Positions 6,422 to 7,774 of a DNA stretch of 7,774 nt are shown piece after piece. The translations under genes were made by a program, and so were the position numbers. This DNA comes from SIG450 sp045658425 (GTDB lineage Bacteria > Bacillota > Clostridia > UMGS1840 > HGM11507). How positions within the stretch are numbered: the first letter of the stretch is position 1; every line of letters starts with the position of its first letter. The stretch covers positions 1 to 7,774 of the forward strand of contig JAZOVB010000224.1 in NCBI GenBank assembly GCA_045658425.1, written 5' to 3'. The notes under the pieces were generated by a model. It was not told where the DNA came from. It saw nothing but the letters and a program-made list of their open reading frames with translations, and did no database searches.

Positions 6422-6467
6422 CTGTACTATGGGTACAGTATCCTTGCCCTTAAGGAGTTTAAGGGCC
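6422..6467 (+). promoter_or_regulatory. Two-hairpin leader of rpsF operon
   Basis: The first hairpin is CTGTAC/GTACAG (6422-6427 with 6433-6438). The second is GCCCTTAA/TTAAGGGC (6446-6453 with 6459-6466) with loop GGAGT. Ribosomal protein operons often carry autoregulatory leaders, and an S6:S18-binding leader is known for rpsF in many bacteria. Its conserved CCG is not found here, so autoregulation is only a suggestion. The second loop presents an AAGGAG-like sequence that may mimic or sequester a ribosome binding site. Confidence 0.45.
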
Positions 6468-6474
6468 AAATGTC

Positions 6475-6486
6475 CAGAAGGAGGTG
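6475..6486 (+). promoter_or_regulatory. Ribosome binding site deciding the rpsF start
   Basis: AGAAGGAGGTG lies about 8 nt before the ATG at 6494. It falls inside a longer in-frame reading that would begin at ATG 6470, so the 6494 start is preferred. Confidence 0.85.
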
Positions 6487-6493
6487 TAAGAAA

Positions 6494-6790
6494 ATGGTTG
6501 AGATTAAAAACAAGTATGAGACTATATTCATTGTTAATCCTACATTAGACGAGGAAGCAATCAATGGTATAGTTGAAAAAATCAAGGCTTTAATTTCTGC
6601 TAACGGTGAACTTACAAATATTGATATTTGGGGTAAAAAAAGATTAGCTTACGAAATTAACGACTTAACTGAAGGCTACTATGTTTTCATTGAATTCACA
6701 GCAGTATCTTCATTCCCACAGGAACTTGAAAGAATCTACAAAATCACAGACGGTATCATTCGTGATATAGTTGTTAAGCAGGAAGACTAA
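6494..6790 (+). CDS. rpsF: Small ribosomal subunit protein S6
   Basis: S6 binds 16S rRNA in the platform of the 30S subunit as a heterodimer with S18, encoded two genes downstream. The 98-aa protein has the family's typical length. Signatures are KYETIFIVNP (7-16), the central GKKRLAYEI (47-55), and GYYVFIEFTA (61-70) in the last strand. There is no glutamate-rich C-terminal extension; it ends VVKQED. The start at 6494 is set by a very strong Shine-Dalgarno. An in-frame ATG at 6470 would add MSRRRCKK, which is translated Shine-Dalgarno sequence and atypical for S6. It is first in the operon with ssb 28 nt downstream. Confidence 0.96.
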   Translation: MVEIKNKYETIFIVNPTLDEEAINGIVEKIKALISANGELTNIDIWGKKRLAYEINDLTEGYYVFIEFTAVSSFPQELERIYKITDGIIRDIVVKQED

Positions 6791-6818
6791 TATTTCATTA
6801 AAAAGCGAGGTATTTATT

Positions 6819-7235
6819 ATGTTTAACAAGGCAATTCTTATGGGCCGTTTAACCAGAGATCCTGAACAGTCAACTTCACCAAGCGGTGTTGTTGTTACAA
6901 GATTCACTCTTGCCATTGACAGAAGATTTCAAAGACAGGGTGAAGAAAGACAGACTGACTTTTTAAACATTGTTGCTTTTAATAAAACTGCAGAGTTTGT
7001 TAAAAAGTATTTTATCAAAGGTCAGTTAGCTTTAGTTTCAGGTTCAATTCAGACAAGATCGTGGGACGGACCGGACGGTCAGAAGCGTTATGCTACTGAC
7101 ATCATCGCAGAGGAAGTTAATTTTGTCGGAAGCAAGAAGGACAATCCGCAGGGCGGTGCTGAGCAATCAGTTTCAACAAAACCTGCCGATGATGAATTCA
7201 TGCCTCTTGATGACGACGATAAGCTACCATGGTAA
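6819..7235 (+). CDS. ssb: Single-stranded DNA-binding protein
   Basis: SSB coats single-stranded DNA in replication and repair and recruits partners through its acidic C-terminal tip. The OB-fold covers about 1-105, with MFNKAILMGRLTRDPE at the start, DFLNIVAFNKTAEF (47-60), KGQLALVSGSIQTRSW (67-82) and YATDIIAEEVNF (91-102). The linker is short and the total is only 138 aa, against about 172 in Bacillus subtilis SsbA. The tip reads DDDDKLPW, ending in Trp where nearly all bacterial SSBs end in Phe. The ATG at 6819 has GAGG (6807-6810) 8 nt upstream; a longer reading from 6771 would overlap rpsF and is unlikely. The rpsF-ssb-rpsR order is the classic Firmicute arrangement. Confidence 0.96.
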   Translation: MFNKAILMGRLTRDPEQSTSPSGVVVTRFTLAIDRRFQRQGEERQTDFLNIVAFNKTAEFVKKYFIKGQLALVSGSIQTRSWDGPDGQKRYATDIIAEEVNFVGSKKDNPQGGAEQSVSTKPADDEFMPLDDDDKLPW

Positions 7236-7255
7236 TTTACTAAATATCAGTATAT

Positions 7256-7263
7256 AGGAGGTG
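7256..7263 (+). promoter_or_regulatory. Ribosome binding site deciding the rpsR start
   Basis: AGGAGGTG is 8 nt before the ATG at 7272. An in-frame GTG at 7263 overlaps this site and so cannot be the start. Confidence 0.8.
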
Positions 7264-7271
7264 TGCCCGAA

Positions 7272-7514
7272 ATGGCAGAAATGGAAAAGACTTTTAAAGC
7301 CAGAAGACCTAAGAGAAAGGTTTGTCAGTTCTGTGTTGAAAAAGCTACTTCAATAGATTACAAAGATGTTCCAAAGCTAAGAAAGTATCTTTCTGAAAGA
7401 TCTAAAATTCTTCCAAGAAGAATTACAGGTACTTGTGCTAAACATCAGAGACAGTTAACAACTGCTATCAAAAAGGCAAGACATATTGCTCTTGTTCCTT
7501 TCGTAACAGACTAA
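7272..7514 (+). CDS. rpsR: Small ribosomal subunit protein S18
   Basis: S18 partners S6 in the 30S platform. The 80-aa protein carries KVCQFC (16-21), IDYKDVPKLRKYLSERSKI (28-46) and ITGTCAKHQRQL (51-62), all strongly conserved. Cys18, Cys21, Cys55 and His58 form a potential zinc site, the C+ form, unlike E. coli S18, which has Arg and Tyr at the last two positions. The start at 7272 is chosen by its Shine-Dalgarno; an alternative ATG at 7281 is less well placed. A terminator follows 11 nt after the stop. Confidence 0.95.
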   Translation: MAEMEKTFKARRPKRKVCQFCVEKATSIDYKDVPKLRKYLSERSKILPRRITGTCAKHQRQLTTAIKKARHIALVPFVTD

Positions 7515-7525
7515 TAGTACTAAAT

Positions 7526-7559
7526 AATAGCAGGTGCATTTCACCTGCTATTTTATTTT
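7526..7559 (+). terminator. Terminator of the rpsF-ssb-rpsR operon
   Basis: ATAGCAGGTG (7527-7536) pairs perfectly with CACCTGCTAT (7542-7551) around loop CATTT. The A at 7526 and T at 7552 extend the stem, and TTTTATTTT follows. It is a clear intrinsic terminator separating the operon from rnpB. Confidence 0.9.
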
Positions 7560-7576
7560 CAGAATATATATGAGAA

Positions 7577-7774
7577 AATTGGGTGGTCGCGCTTAAAAGC
7601 ATCGGCTTTTAAGTGAGGAAAGTCCGGGCTTCACAGGGCAGGATGCCGGATAACGTCCGGTGGAGGCGACTCTAAGGAAAGTGCAACAGAAAATTACCGC
7701 CGTATTACTACGGTAAGGATGAAAAAGTGAGGTAAGAGCTCACTAAGTATGCGGGAGACCGTGTACTTGTGTAA
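7577..7774 (+). ncRNA. rnpB: RNase P RNA, 5' part, cut by window edge
   Basis: RNase P RNA is the catalytic subunit that trims tRNA 5' leaders. The universal signature GAGGAAAGTCCGGGCT begins at 7615. Before it is a hairpin CTTAAAAGC-ATCG-GCTTTTAAG (about 7592-7613). After it come GATGCCGGATAACGTCCGG and GTGCAACAGAAA. Downstream GTGAGGTAAGAGCTCAC matches the P12-region hairpin with its GGTAAGAGC sequence. These features fit the common type A architecture. The 5' end near 7577 is approximate, because P1 pairs with a 3' strand outside the window. No good promoter is visible. Confidence 0.93.

Noticed and set aside
6470..6493. N-terminal extension MSRRRCKK of S6 from ATG 6470
   Set aside because: These codons are the Shine-Dalgarno of the 6494 start, and S6 proteins normally begin a few residues before the KYE motif.
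6415..6493. Known S6:S18 autoregulatory leader motif
   Set aside because: The conserved CCG of that motif does not occur anywhere in this leader, so the hairpins are reported as unassigned.
7209..7232. DDDDK in SSB as an enterokinase tag or cloning vector artefact
   Set aside because: It sits in the natural acidic tail of a complete ssb gene with normal chromosomal neighbours; no vector sequence surrounds it.

Overview
The window is AT-rich and looks like a chromosomal core region of a spore-forming low-GC Gram-positive bacterium, most likely a member of Clostridia. The reasons are a dipicolinate synthase pair (dpaA-dpaB), a Bacillus/Clostridium-type tyrosine kinase, PHP phosphatase and Wzz-like module, the rpsF-ssb-rpsR order, strong AGGAGG ribosome binding sites and TTG starts. 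Carrying dpaAB argues against the cluster I clostridia known to make dipicolinate with EtfA. The exact lineage cannot be fixed from this sequence alone.

Layout. (1) Bases 1-240 hold no gene. On the minus strand they carry a strong stable-RNA promoter (A-tract UP element, perfect TTGACA, 17-bp spacer, extended -10) followed by a leader with a boxA-like GGTCTTTGAAAA. A 16S rRNA gene therefore probably starts just off the left edge, reading leftward. (2) Bases 244-1979 are a mother-cell sporulation unit on the plus strand: a sigma-K-like promoter, an elaborate structured leader RNA of about 220 nt, then dpaA and dpaB. (3) Bases 2032-2141 hold two hairpin terminators, the second a perfect bidirectional one between convergent units. 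(4) Bases 2214-6353 are a minus-strand exopolysaccharide control operon. In transcription order it encodes a Wzz/CpsC-like adaptor, a CpsD-like tyrosine kinase, a CpsB-like phosphatase and a membrane UDP-sugar 4,6-dehydratase. (5) Bases 6386-7559 are the plus-strand rpsF-ssb-rpsR operon with its promoter, a two-hairpin leader and a terminator. (6) Bases 7577 to the end are the 5' part of RNase P RNA (rnpB), cut by the window edge.

How the genes work together. DpaA and DpaB convert a lysine-pathway intermediate to dipicolinic acid for the spore core. The adaptor, kinase and phosphatase form a phosphotyrosine switch for polysaccharide export, and the dehydratase supplies a first modified sugar nucleotide. 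No glycosyltransferase, flippase or polymerase lies in the window, so this module must act with genes elsewhere. S6, S18, SSB and RNase P RNA are housekeeping functions.

The most interesting element is the structured RNA at 280-502 between the sigma-K-like promoter and dpaA. It has a long closing stem, a branched interior and a possible 9-bp pseudoknot. I cannot assign it to a family with confidence.
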